DNA from: Acidobacteriota bacterium | GTDB lineage: Bacteria; Acidobacteriota; Terriglobia; Terriglobales; Acidobacteriaceae | DNA length: 64,000 bases | NCBI GenBank assembly: GCA_023410055.1 | Contig: JAEYQK010000106.1 | Span: 33,948-97,947 of the forward strand | Direction of reading: 5' to 3' | In this document: piece by piece, positions 52,341 through 60,758 of the stretch | How positions within the stretch are numbered: the stretch's first letter is position 1 | How the letters are laid out: each line of letters opens with the position of its first letter | Translations under genes and position numbers: made by a program | Notes under the pieces: generated by a model | What the model was told of the DNA's origin: nothing | Database searches by the model: none | What the model saw: only the letters and a program-made list of their open reading frames with translations

Positions 52341-53428
52341 AGGCTCGCATCGTCGAAGGTGCCGATGTTCTGAAGATCATCGATCTGCTGCGCGTGCAGG
52401 GATACGAGGTCATCGCTCCGTTCTGCGGCCGCGAGCGCGACACCCGCTTCGAAACCGTAACGGACGCCAACAAAGATCTCGTGCAGATTCATCTTGCGAA
52501 TCCGTATTATCCGCCGAAGCGCTACGTTCTGCCGCACATTGAGCCGCTGCTCAAGGTTCACCAAAGAGACGGCGAGATCAAGATCGAGCCCTCCTACGAA
52601 GAGCCGAAGCGTGCAATATTCGGCATTCGTTCGTGCGATGTTGCTGGAATCAATCACCTCGACCGCTTCTATCTGGGACGTGAGTTCCGCGATATCTACT
52701 ACGAGAACCACCGCAGAAACTTGTTCCTCGTGAACGTCGTCTGCACGGATACCGACCGCGACATCGGCGACGAGTGCTTCTGTGTGTGTGCCGATACTGG
52801 CCCCGCCGCTCGTGAGCATTTCGATCTGCAACTGATGGATCTCGGCGGCAAGTTCATGGCTGTCGCAGGAACCGATGCCGGCGAGGCGTTGTTCAAGAAC
52901 GCCATCTTCAAGAAAGCCGTCGCTGAAGACGTCGTAAGGCGACGCGGCATACTTGACAGAGTTCGTACGCGCTTCAAAGACCAGACCACCAGTTGGTTCT
53001 CGGCAACGGTTCGCTACATCTCGCAAGGGAAGGCCCTTGAAAGCGCGTGGGAAGAGATCGGTCGCAAGTGCATGGAATGTGGCGGCTGCACCTACGTCTG
53101 CCCGGCCTGCACTTGTTTTACGGTGAGCGATCGCAAGACTGGGAGCGGGGAAGTCGAGCGCGTCCGTATCTGGGATGCCTGTGCTCTTGACGGCTTCACG
53201 CGCATGGCTGGTGGATTCAATCCACGCCGTGCCGTGCATGACCGTCGCAACCGTCGCTTTTTCCGCAAGCTAGCGCATTACTTCATTCAGCGCGAACTTT
53301 CAATGGCATGCGTTGGCTGTGGTCGCTGCGTTGCCGTGTGTCATGGCGACATAGGCATGCCCAGCGTCGTCGAATCGATCCGTCGTGCAACCGTGGAGAT
53401 GGAAGAGCATGTGCCAGTCAGCCACTGA
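52337..53428 (+). CDS. HydB-like iron-sulfur subunit (sulfhydrogenase beta / AsrA type)
   Basis: This 363-residue protein resembles the beta subunit of archaeal sulfhydrogenases and the sulfite reductase subunit AsrA. Two [4Fe-4S] sites are visible near the C-terminus: Cys245, 248, 251, 255 (CMECGGCTYVCP) and Cys325, 328, 331, 335 (CVGCGRCVAVC). Another Cys group is ECFCVC (147-151). The N-terminal half has the family pattern IFGIRSCDVAGINHLDRFYL. The protein should carry electrons between the flavin subunit encoded next and the other modules. The start overlaps the upstream gene by four bases and the stop overlaps the downstream gene by 20 bases. Confidence 0.88.
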   Translation: MKARIVEGADVLKIIDLLRVQGYEVIAPFCGRERDTRFETVTDANKDLVQIHLANPYYPPKRYVLPHIEPLLKVHQRDGEIKIEPSYEEPKRAIFGIRSCDVAGINHLDRFYLGREFRDIYYENHRRNLFLVNVVCTDTDRDIGDECFCVCADTGPAAREHFDLQLMDLGGKFMAVAGTDAGEALFKNAIFKKAVAEDVVRRRGILDRVRTRFKDQTTSWFSATVRYISQGKALESAWEEIGRKCMECGGCTYVCPACTCFTVSDRKTGSGEVERVRIWDACALDGFTRMAGGFNPRRAVHDRRNRRFFRKLAHYFIQRELSMACVGCGRCVAVCHGDIGMPSVVESIRRATVEMEEHVPVSH

Positions 53429-54257
53429 GAACATCTATCTGCCGAAGACAGCGGTGCTCGATCGGGTCGTCTCCGAGATCGCCGAGGTGAAGACTTTCTA
53501 TTGGCGCTTCGAAGACCCCGCCGAGCAGAAGGCCTTCAAGCGCTTCCGCCCGGGACAATTCGCGCAGGTATCGCTCTTCGGCGTCGGCGAATTTCCAACC
53601 TCGCTGCCACCCAGTCCCACGGAAGAAGAAACATTCTTCACCGTGCGCCAGGTCGGCAGTTGCACCTCCGCCCTGCACTCACTCAAAGCCGGAGACAAGT
53701 TCGCCATCCGCGGTCCTTATGGCAACGGCTTCCCGATGGAAGACTATTACGGGCGCAACCTCGTGTTCGTGGCCGGTGGCATCGGCCTCATCCCGCTGCG
53801 TTCTTGCATCATTTACGCTCTGGCCAATCGCGAGAAGTACAACCGCATACAGATCTTCTACGGCTCCAAGACGCCGAAAGAGCTGATGTACGTTCCCAAT
53901 CTGCGCGAATGGGAGAAAGCCGCCGGGGTCGAATGCTATCTCACAGTGGATCGCGGCGACAATTCGTGGGACGGCAACGTCGGTGTCGTCGGCAGCCTGT
54001 TCAAAAAGCCGGGGGTAGAAGTCGCCGTTGAGAACACGACTGCGTTCGTCTGCGGCCCGCCCATCATGTTCCGCTTCGTGATCAAAGACCTGCTGGGCAT
54101 GGGCTTCCAGGAGAAAGACATCGTCTCCACCCTCGAGCGTTACATGAAGTGTGGTGTGGGAAAGTGCGGACACTGCTGCATCGGCGTCGCTTACGTTTGC
54201 GTCGATGGCCCCGTATTCACCTACGAACAGATCAAGAAATTGGGCGAGGACATTTGA
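53409..54257 (+). CDS. HydG-like FAD/NAD(P) and [2Fe-2S] subunit
   Basis: This 282-residue oxidoreductase belongs to the ferredoxin-NADP reductase superfamily, and is of the sulfhydrogenase gamma/AsrB type. FAD-binding residues are RPGQF (47-51) and RGPYGNGF (101-108). The NAD(P)-binding region is GGIGLIPLRS (123-132) with CGPP (215-218). Cys248, 253, 256 and 264 (CGVGKCGHC, YVC) should hold a [2Fe-2S] cluster. It should exchange electrons with NAD(P)H and pass them to the HydB-like partner. The start at 53409 overlaps the previous gene. A longer frame begins at 53385, but it is less likely. Confidence 0.88.
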   Translation: MCQSATENIYLPKTAVLDRVVSEIAEVKTFYWRFEDPAEQKAFKRFRPGQFAQVSLFGVGEFPTSLPPSPTEEETFFTVRQVGSCTSALHSLKAGDKFAIRGPYGNGFPMEDYYGRNLVFVAGGIGLIPLRSCIIYALANREKYNRIQIFYGSKTPKELMYVPNLREWEKAAGVECYLTVDRGDNSWDGNVGVVGSLFKKPGVEVAVENTTAFVCGPPIMFRFVIKDLLGMGFQEKDIVSTLERYMKCGVGKCGHCCIGVAYVCVDGPVFTYEQIKKLGEDI

Positions 54258-54784
54258 TGCCGGACATTCGCCAACAACTCGAGAGTGTGCTTCGCGGACG
54301 CGTTGCCATCGTTGGCGTCGGAAACATCGACTACGGCGACGACGGCTTCGGCGTGCGTCTTGCCGAACAACTTGTCTCGAATGGCCTGCCCGACGTCATT
54401 GTCGCCGGAAACACTCCCGAGCGCTTCATCGGACGCATTGCCGACGAAGGCTTCGATACCGTCCTCTTTCTCGACGCAGTCGAATTCGGTGCAGAGCCAG
54501 GCTCATTCGTCCTGCTCGATTCAGACGAGATGGCATCAAAGTTTCCCCAGCTCTCAACGCACAAGATCTCGCTCGGGTTGTTGTCGAAGTGGGTGGAATC
54601 GAACGGAACGACCAAGGCGTTGCTTCTCGGCGTTCAACCCGAGTCGCTGAAAGCCTCAGCCGATCTTACGAAGACAGTGCAGACGACGCTCGACGTACTT
54701 CTGGAACTTCTCTGCGAACTGATGTCTGCCAAGCAGGGAATCGGGACGACGCGCACCCGGCGCACTGAGGAAGTGCACGTATGA
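54257..54784 (+). CDS. hycI: HycI-type hydrogenase maturation endopeptidase
   Basis: This 175-residue nickel-dependent protease removes the C-terminal tail of the hydrogenase large subunit as the last step of Ni-Fe centre assembly. The metal-binding residues are in VGNIDYGDDGFG (Asp28/29), LFLDAVEFG (Asp73) and STHKISL (His102), which matches HycI. Its target is probably the large subunit two genes downstream, whose last 28 residues follow DPCFSCTDR. The ATG at 54257 overlaps the upstream stop by one base (TGATG). The stop overlaps the next start by four bases. Confidence 0.85.
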   Translation: MPDIRQQLESVLRGRVAIVGVGNIDYGDDGFGVRLAEQLVSNGLPDVIVAGNTPERFIGRIADEGFDTVLFLDAVEFGAEPGSFVLLDSDEMASKFPQLSTHKISLGLLSKWVESNGTTKALLLGVQPESLKASADLTKTVQTTLDVLLELLCELMSAKQGIGTTRTRRTEEVHV

Positions 54785-56709
54785 TTCTCACTCCGGAAAA
54801 AGCCGTCGTTGCGTCGATCATCATCTGCCTTGCCGGAGCAGTACTCACGTTGCTCGTCTCACGCAGCAAGACGCTTGCGGGATGGCTCGCATTTCTGTTT
54901 ACCGCAACGACTTCTGGCCTCATCTTCTGGGCTGTGATCCACGTGCTTCGATTCGGTCCGTCCGAGCACGCCGCTGCATTCTGGGCGATGCCCAAGATCG
55001 GCTTTGCTCTTCGCGTCTACGTTGATGGGCTAACTTCGATATTCCTCACCGTCGCGGCCCTCGTTGCATTGCCCGCTGCGTTCTACTCGATCACCTACAT
55101 GAAGCACTACAAGGAATACGGCGTAGGGCGTTACTACCCGTACTTCCTCATGTTCCTTGCAGCCATGTACGGGTTGCTGAGCACAACGGACATGATGTGG
55201 TTCTTCTTCATCTTTTGGCAGATGATGACCTGGCCCGGCTACGCCCTCATCCGCTACGAGTGGAAGAAGAAAGAGAACATCCGCGCGGCAAACAAGTACC
55301 TCATGATGATGCAGGTCGCCTGCGCCGCCACGATGATCGGCGCGGAACTGCTGGCCATCGCCGGCGTCAACGTCACGCACGATGTCAGCGTCAAGTACGA
55401 CTTCGACACCGTCAGTTCCAAGCTGCCGACGCTTCTCGCCGCTGAACCAGGCGCGGTGGCACTCGCGTTCTTTTTCTTCCTGATTGGCTTCGGGATCAAG
55501 ATGGGCATGTGGCCCTTCGGTCAGGTCTGGCTTCCGGACGCCCACCCTGCCGCACCATCGCCTGTCAGCGCAATGCTCTCCGGCGTCATGATCAAGACCG
55601 GTGCTTACGGCGTGATTCGCTATTTCCTCTGGCTCGTACCAGCCGGCGCTGCCGCTGATTATCCAATGTGGAAGTGGGGATTCCTGATCTGCATCCTTGG
55701 AACGATCACGCTCTTCACCGGCACGATGAACGCCATGCGACAGGAGCAATCCAAGCGTCTGCTCGCTTTCAGCAGCATCGGCCAGATCGGCTACGTACTC
55801 TTTGGAGTCGGCGTCTGCATGGCCTTGCTCGGCGCAGGGACTCCCGCCGCCACGGCATTAGCAACGATTGCACTCACCGGCGCGCTCTTCCATGTTCTTA
55901 ACCACGGCATGATGAAGGGCCTGCTCTTCCTCAACGCCGGGTCGATGCTCTACGCGACCGACACGCAGGATCTGAACAAGCTGGGCGGCCTGATGAAATA
56001 CATGCCGCTGACCGGGCTCACCGCTCTGATTGCATCGTTCTCCATCTCCGGCGTGCCACTATCGAACGGCTTCGCCAGCAAATGGACGATGTTCATCGCA
56101 GCCATTCAGGGCAGCACCACCGCCCGCTATCTCGGCGTCTGCGCAATCATTGCGATTCTCACGAGCGCGCTTACGCTGGCGACATTGATCAAGTTCTTCG
56201 GTGTAAGCTTCCTCTCGCGCACCAGCGATCTAGTCAAAGCAGAAGCAGGGAAGAAGCAGCGGCTTGAAGTCGGCTTCATAATGCAGTTGCCGCAGGTCAT
56301 GCTCGCTCTGTTCTGCGTCGTTCTCGGGCTGATGCCGATTCTTGGTCTGCGATTCGTGCAGATGGCTCTGGAGCGCAGTCGCCAGGGCTTCGGCGAAACG
56401 CTTGCGAGCCAGCCGCACCAATACGTACTGCCCGGGATTCAGCACTTCGGTGCGAAGGCTGTCTACTCGCCTCTGATCGTCGCCGCCGTGCTCGCGCTCA
56501 TGTTCCTGCTGACGTACTCCATCTCGAAACTCGGCAGCGCATCACGCAGGCAGGCCGCTCCGTGGCTTTGCGGATATGCGCGTGAAGCCGAATGCCATCG
56601 TTACGTGGCCCGCAACTTCTATGGCGAGGTCACCAGGTATTTCCGCTGGATAGGAGGCGCACCGCGTCCCGAACCCGGCACAACCGAACCCGTTGCGAAA
56701 GAGCGCTGA
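54781..56709 (+). CDS. hycC: Group 4 hydrogenase antiporter-like membrane subunit (HycC/HyfB-like)
   Basis: This 642-residue protein has about 14-16 hydrophobic segments and the Mrp/NuoL-type blocks MWFFFIFWQMMTWPGYALIRYE, WPFGQVWLPDAHPAAPSPVSAML, LLAFSSIGQIGYVLFG and FHVLNHGMMKGLLFLNAGSM. It is the proton-pumping arm of the membrane hydrogenase module. Lys-containing helices typical of antiporter subunits are visible (FLIGFGIKMGMWP). Only one antiporter-like subunit is in the cluster. The start overlaps the protease gene by four bases. The basic tail (CHRYVARNFYGEVTRYFRW) is soluble. Confidence 0.92.
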   Translation: MILTPEKAVVASIIICLAGAVLTLLVSRSKTLAGWLAFLFTATTSGLIFWAVIHVLRFGPSEHAAAFWAMPKIGFALRVYVDGLTSIFLTVAALVALPAAFYSITYMKHYKEYGVGRYYPYFLMFLAAMYGLLSTTDMMWFFFIFWQMMTWPGYALIRYEWKKKENIRAANKYLMMMQVACAATMIGAELLAIAGVNVTHDVSVKYDFDTVSSKLPTLLAAEPGAVALAFFFFLIGFGIKMGMWPFGQVWLPDAHPAAPSPVSAMLSGVMIKTGAYGVIRYFLWLVPAGAAADYPMWKWGFLICILGTITLFTGTMNAMRQEQSKRLLAFSSIGQIGYVLFGVGVCMALLGAGTPAATALATIALTGALFHVLNHGMMKGLLFLNAGSMLYATDTQDLNKLGGLMKYMPLTGLTALIASFSISGVPLSNGFASKWTMFIAAIQGSTTARYLGVCAIIAILTSALTLATLIKFFGVSFLSRTSDLVKAEAGKKQRLEVGFIMQLPQVMLALFCVVLGLMPILGLRFVQMALERSRQGFGETLASQPHQYVLPGIQHFGAKAVYSPLIVAAVLALMFLLTYSISKLGSASRRQAAPWLCGYAREAECHRYVARNFYGEVTRYFRWIGGAPRPEPGTTEPVAKER

Positions 56710-56710
56710 C

Positions 56711-58387
56711 ATGATCGCTCGCGAGAGACTGAATCAGTTACGTGACAAACTCGGCCCCGCCATCCAGCGGGCCGACCTGCCGGCAGACAACCGCCTGTTC
56801 GTCTATGTATCGCCTTCCGACGTAAAACGGGCCTGCGAGTGCATCTTCCGCGATCTCGACGCGCGTTACGTCATCAGCATTGGCCTGGACGACCGTCCAT
56901 TCTCAGGCAACTATCTCGTCGCGCACGATTTTGCCTTCGACAAAGACCACCTGCTCTGCAGCGTGATGTGCTATCTCCCAGCAGACGCCCCCAAGCTCGA
57001 CAGCATCTCCAGCGTCGTCCCCGCGGCCAATTGGGCGGAGCGCGAGATGCGCGACCTCATCGGCATCGAGCCAGTCGGCCACCCGTATCTGAAGCGGTTG
57101 GTTCTTCCGGACGGTTGGCCTGACGACGTTCATCCTTTGCGTAAAGACTTCGCTTGGAACGAGGTTCCCGAGCAGTTTGACCCTGACCGCGAGTTCAAGT
57201 TCGATGAACCGCCCGAGGGATGCACCGTCATCCCCTTCGGCCCGTTCCATCCAACGCTCGACGAACCGGCGCACTTCCGTCTCTATGTTGAAGGCGAGAT
57301 GGTACGCGGCTGCGAGTACCGCGGATTCATGGTTCACCGCGGCATCGAAAAACTCGCCGAATCCGTCCTTAGTTATAACGACATCCCGATGCTGGCCGAG
57401 CGCATCTGCGGCATTTGCGGCTGCGTTCACAACGTCACCTACGCGCAGTCGGTCGAGAACGCCGCTGGCCTGAAGTTGCCGCCACGCGCCGAGTACATCC
57501 GCACCATCATGCTCGAACTCGAGCGTCTGCACAGCCATCTGCTCTGGGTTGGACTCGCCTGCCACATCGTCGGCTTCGACACGATGTTCATGCAGAGCTT
57601 CCGCATCCGCGAGCCGATCATGTGGATGGCCGAGAAGATCAGCGGCAATCGAAAAACCTATGCCCTGTGCCTGATTGGCGGCGTTCGCTGGGACATCACT
57701 CCGGAGATCAAGGCCGAACTCCGCCAGGTTCTCGACAAGCTCGAAGCCGAATGGCGCGTCGTCGTCGCCGCTGTGGGGAAAGACAAAAACATCCAGAAGC
57801 GCACCGCCGGCGTTGGCGTCACGGAGAAGGCCCTTGTCAAGAACATGGGTCTTGTCGGCCCCGTAGCCCGCGCCGCAGGCGTCGGTATCGACTGCCGCAA
57901 GGACCATCCCTACGCCGCCTACGATCGCGTCGAGTTCGACGTCATCACCGGCGAGGGCGGCGATGTCTGGTCGCGTCTGCTGGTTCGAGCGCGCGAGGTA
58001 TTTGAATCCATCAAGATCATCCGCCAGTGCCTTGAAAAGATGGAGCCCGGCCCGCTGCAACTGAGGATCGATGAGGAACTGCCGGTCGGCCAGATTGGCC
58101 TGTCATCCGTCGAGGCGCCGCGAGGCGAGAGCCATCACTTCGTTATCACCGGCGAGAACAATCGCCCACGCCGCTGGCGTGTTCGCGCGCCAACCTATCA
58201 GAACTTGCAGGGCATTCCCGCGATGATCAAAGACCAGCAGATTGCCGACATGACGATCTCGCTGGGCAGCATCGATCCGTGTTTCTCCTGCACGGACCGG
58301 CTGGAAACTATTGACCTGCGCTCCGGCCAGACCAGAGTGTGGTCGCAAGCTGAGTTGCTCAGCCTGACGCGAGGGAAGAAGGTGTAA
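56711..58387 (+). CDS. hycE: Group 4 [NiFe]-hydrogenase large subunit, fused NuoC/NuoD type
   Basis: This 558-residue subunit fuses an N-terminal NuoC-like domain (about 1-150) to the catalytic domain. The Ni-Fe ligands are Cys233 and Cys236 in ERICGICGCVH (with His240) and Cys524 and Cys527 in DPCFSCTDR. All are intact, so the subunit should be active. Residues 531-558 (28 residues) follow Arg530 and form the tail that the maturation protease should remove. A longer frame begins at 56693, but the ATG at 56711 directly follows the upstream stop. The order antiporter, large subunit, NuoH-like differs from E. coli hyc. HycE is the closest remembered relative. Confidence 0.94.
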   Translation: MIARERLNQLRDKLGPAIQRADLPADNRLFVYVSPSDVKRACECIFRDLDARYVISIGLDDRPFSGNYLVAHDFAFDKDHLLCSVMCYLPADAPKLDSISSVVPAANWAEREMRDLIGIEPVGHPYLKRLVLPDGWPDDVHPLRKDFAWNEVPEQFDPDREFKFDEPPEGCTVIPFGPFHPTLDEPAHFRLYVEGEMVRGCEYRGFMVHRGIEKLAESVLSYNDIPMLAERICGICGCVHNVTYAQSVENAAGLKLPPRAEYIRTIMLELERLHSHLLWVGLACHIVGFDTMFMQSFRIREPIMWMAEKISGNRKTYALCLIGGVRWDITPEIKAELRQVLDKLEAEWRVVVAAVGKDKNIQKRTAGVGVTEKALVKNMGLVGPVARAAGVGIDCRKDHPYAAYDRVEFDVITGEGGDVWSRLLVRAREVFESIKIIRQCLEKMEPGPLQLRIDEELPVGQIGLSSVEAPRGESHHFVITGENNRPRRWRVRAPTYQNLQGIPAMIKDQQIADMTISLGSIDPCFSCTDRLETIDLRSGQTRVWSQAELLSLTRGKKV

Positions 58388-58390
58388 GAC

Positions 58391-59317
58391 ATGGAACGCA
58401 CCATCATTCTGGCGATCGTGAAAGCGTTGCTGAACGTCGGCGTCGTCCTGCTCGTTGCACCGTTCTTCCAGGGCGTGCTGCGCAAAGTGACGGCTCGCAT
58501 CCAGTCTCGCAAAGGACCGCCGATCTGGCAGTCCTATTACGACCTGCTGAAACTGCTCGGCAAAGAAGATATCGAGTCCGGTGAGACGCCCATCATGCAG
58601 CGCTTCGTTGCGTATCTGTCGTTGGCAACGATGCTCGCGCTGGCGTGCCTGATCCCGATGGGCTTCAGCGCTCCGCTCGATCTCGCTGCCGACAGCCTAC
58701 TGCTTGTCTACCTGCTGACACTATGCGGCATCTGCACGATGCTCGCCGGCCTTGCCGCCGGATCGACGTATTCGCTCGTTGGTGTCAGCCGCGAGATGAT
58801 GAGCATGATCACTCTCGAACCGCTCTTTGCAGTCGCGATTATCGCGGGCGCGATTCACACGCAATCATTCCAACTCAACGCCGTTCTCCACGGATCGCCA
58901 TACCTCGCTTCCGGCATCCCGTGGTCCGGCGTGATCCTCGCGATTGTGATGCTGTTCTCGATGCAGGCCTACGTACAGCGCGTTCCCTTCGATATCTCTG
59001 AAGCCGAGACGGAGATCATGGAAGGCGCGCTCATGGAGTATTCCGGGCCAAAGCTCGCGTTGTTCAAGTACACGCAGATGGCGAAGCTAGTCATCTATAG
59101 CGCGCTGTTCGTCGCACTCTTCATTCCGTGGGGCTCGACGCTTCCTCACGCGATTGCTTGGCCGCTTTTCTGGATCAAGGTATTCGTCCTCGTCTTGCTC
59201 GTGACGCTCGTGGCTGCGACCCACGCGCGCTACCGCATCGACCAGGCGATTCGATATTTCGCAACGTTGCTTGGCATCTCGTTTTTCGCTTTGGTGCTGG
59301 CTAGTTTCGGCCATTAA
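58391..59317 (+). CDS. hycD: Group 4 hydrogenase membrane subunit (HycD/NuoH-like)
   Basis: This 308-residue integral membrane protein has eight or so hydrophobic segments. Blocks RKVTARIQSRKGPPIWQSYYDLLKLL, REMMSMITLEPLFAVAI, RVPFDISEAETEIMEG and YSGPKLALFKYTQMAK are those of the NuoH/HycD family, which contacts the hydrogenase and channels protons. The start is three bases after the large-subunit gene. Confidence 0.94.
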   Translation: MERTIILAIVKALLNVGVVLLVAPFFQGVLRKVTARIQSRKGPPIWQSYYDLLKLLGKEDIESGETPIMQRFVAYLSLATMLALACLIPMGFSAPLDLAADSLLLVYLLTLCGICTMLAGLAAGSTYSLVGVSREMMSMITLEPLFAVAIIAGAIHTQSFQLNAVLHGSPYLASGIPWSGVILAIVMLFSMQAYVQRVPFDISEAETEIMEGALMEYSGPKLALFKYTQMAKLVIYSALFVALFIPWGSTLPHAIAWPLFWIKVFVLVLLVTLVAATHARYRIDQAIRYFATLLGISFFALVLASFGH

Positions 59318-59329
59318 AGAGGTGGGTGG

Positions 59330-59854
59330 ATGTCCGTGTTCAGCAAACTCGAAGAAACGCTGGTTTGTTTGAAAGCTGGCCGAGTTACTCTGCCGTATCC
59401 GGCGGAAGCGAAGCCTGTGCCGGAGAACTTCCGCGGGCGACCCATTTTCGATGCCAAGAAGTGTATCGGCTGCGCCGGATGCGCCAACAACTGTCCGTCG
59501 CGCGAAATCCTCGTCTTCGACGTCTGTCAGGAACTTCGCATTCTGAAATATCTCGGACAACGATGCACTTACTGCGGCCGTTGCGCCGACGTCTGTCCTG
59601 AGAAGGCCATCACCATGAGCCACGAGTTCGAGAATGGTACTGATCAGATCGGTGACCTACAACAAAAGCTAGAACTCTTCATGAGCACATGCCAGCGTTG
59701 CGGACGTTGCTTCAAAGAACCGAGCATTCTCGAAAAGCTGAAGATGACCGGCTACCGCTTCGACGACCTGGCGAACGAGCGTTGGGTGTACCACTCGGAA
59801 GCCTATCGCCCCGGCGAGCCGCCGGTTGATGACGTAGAGATCGAATTGGACTGA
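59330..59854 (+). CDS. hycF: Group 4 hydrogenase ferredoxin-like subunit (HycF/NuoI-like)
   Basis: This 174-residue protein has two [4Fe-4S] motifs: Cys45, 48, 51, 55 (CIGCAGCANNCP) and Cys79, 82, 85, 89 (CTYCGRCADVCP). A third Cys group, Cys121, 124, 127 (CQRCGRCFKEP), lies in the C-terminal part and has no fourth nearby Cys. This could be a zinc site or a partial cluster. The protein passes electrons between the small subunit and the diaphorase or Fdh-like modules. GAGGTGGG lies upstream of the ATG at 59330. Confidence 0.92.
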   Translation: MSVFSKLEETLVCLKAGRVTLPYPAEAKPVPENFRGRPIFDAKKCIGCAGCANNCPSREILVFDVCQELRILKYLGQRCTYCGRCADVCPEKAITMSHEFENGTDQIGDLQQKLELFMSTCQRCGRCFKEPSILEKLKMTGYRFDDLANERWVYHSEAYRPGEPPVDDVEIELD

Positions 59855-59858
59855 ACCT

Positions 59859-60395
59859 ATGCTGAAGAATCTGTGCCAGAAGATGTTCGGACGCTCGCTG
59901 TGGGTATACCACGCCAATAGCGGCGGCTGTAACGGCTGCGACATTGAAGTCCTCAACGTTCTTACGCCGTACTACGACGTCGAACGCTTTGGCATCAAAC
60001 TCGTCGGGTCGCCGCGCCACGCTGACGTGATGCTCTGTCAGGGGCCGGCCATGCGTTCGACTGCAACGGCTCTCAAGCGCGCCTACGAAGCCATGCCCGC
60101 ACCGAAGCTGGTCTTCGCCATCGGCTCCTGCGCCTGCGGCGGAGGCATTTGGCACGACACGTACTCCGTCCTCGGCCCCGTTGAAAAAGTTGTCCCCGTG
60201 AACTACTACATTCCCGGATGCCCGCCGCGTCCCGAAGCCATCATTTACGGCGTCGCCGTCGCGCTCGGCCTCGTCGACAAGAAAACCGCGCCGGTCGAAT
60301 TCAAGCAGACCGAGTTCCCGATCCCGCGCTATCATCCCGAAGAACTCTGCCGCGAAAACGACATGGTCGTCTACGAGAAGATGGAGAAGGTCTAG
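59859..60395 (+). CDS. hycG: Group 4 [NiFe]-hydrogenase small subunit (HycG/NuoB-like)
   Basis: This 178-residue subunit has the proximal [4Fe-4S] ligands Cys24 and Cys27 in SGGCNGCDIE, then GSCACGGG and PGCPPRPE. It conducts electrons to and from the Ni-Fe centre in the large subunit. The start is four bases after the ferredoxin-like gene. The stop directly precedes hypA. Confidence 0.94.
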   Translation: MLKNLCQKMFGRSLWVYHANSGGCNGCDIEVLNVLTPYYDVERFGIKLVGSPRHADVMLCQGPAMRSTATALKRAYEAMPAPKLVFAIGSCACGGGIWHDTYSVLGPVEKVVPVNYYIPGCPPRPEAIIYGVAVALGLVDKKTAPVEFKQTEFPIPRYHPEELCRENDMVVYEKMEKV

Positions 60396-60737
60396 GTGCA
60401 CGAATTCCCCGAAGTTCAGGCTATGGTTCGAGACGCCTGCAAGAAGGCTCCTGCTGGCGCTCACGTTAAGCAGTTGACCATCGTTGTTGGCGAAGCTTCC
60501 GGCCACGATCCCCATCACATCCAGGAGCACTTCCTTGACGCCTCGCGCGGAACTGCCGCCGAAGGCGCAACCCTCAAGTTCATCCACGAGAAGCTAACCG
60601 CCAAGTGCGCTGGCTGCGGCACGGCGTTTTCTACAGACGAGATCGTCCTCCACTGTGCCCAATGCGGCGGCACCGAACTGATCATCACCGGCGGCAACGA
60701 TGTTCGGTTGCAGTCTGTGGAATGCCACAAGCGATGA
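60396..60737 (+). CDS. hypA: Hydrogenase nickel incorporation protein HypA
   Basis: This 113-residue protein delivers nickel for the active site. It begins MHE, with the nickel-binding His2, and its zinc site is Cys71, 74, 87 and 90 (CAGC, CAQC). The start is a GTG at 60396, directly after the hycG stop. It is the last gene of the operon and converges on the hypFCD group 21 bases later. Confidence 0.93.
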   Translation: MHEFPEVQAMVRDACKKAPAGAHVKQLTIVVGEASGHDPHHIQEHFLDASRGTAAEGATLKFIHEKLTAKCAGCGTAFSTDEIVLHCAQCGGTELIITGGNDVRLQSVECHKR

Positions 60738-60758
60738 TCTCTCCGCAACGCGGTGCGG

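Noticed and set aside
56903..58060. Minus-strand frame of 385 codons opposite hycE
   Set aside because: The large-subunit frame holds the Ni-Fe motifs, and the minus frame lacks any recognisable domain.
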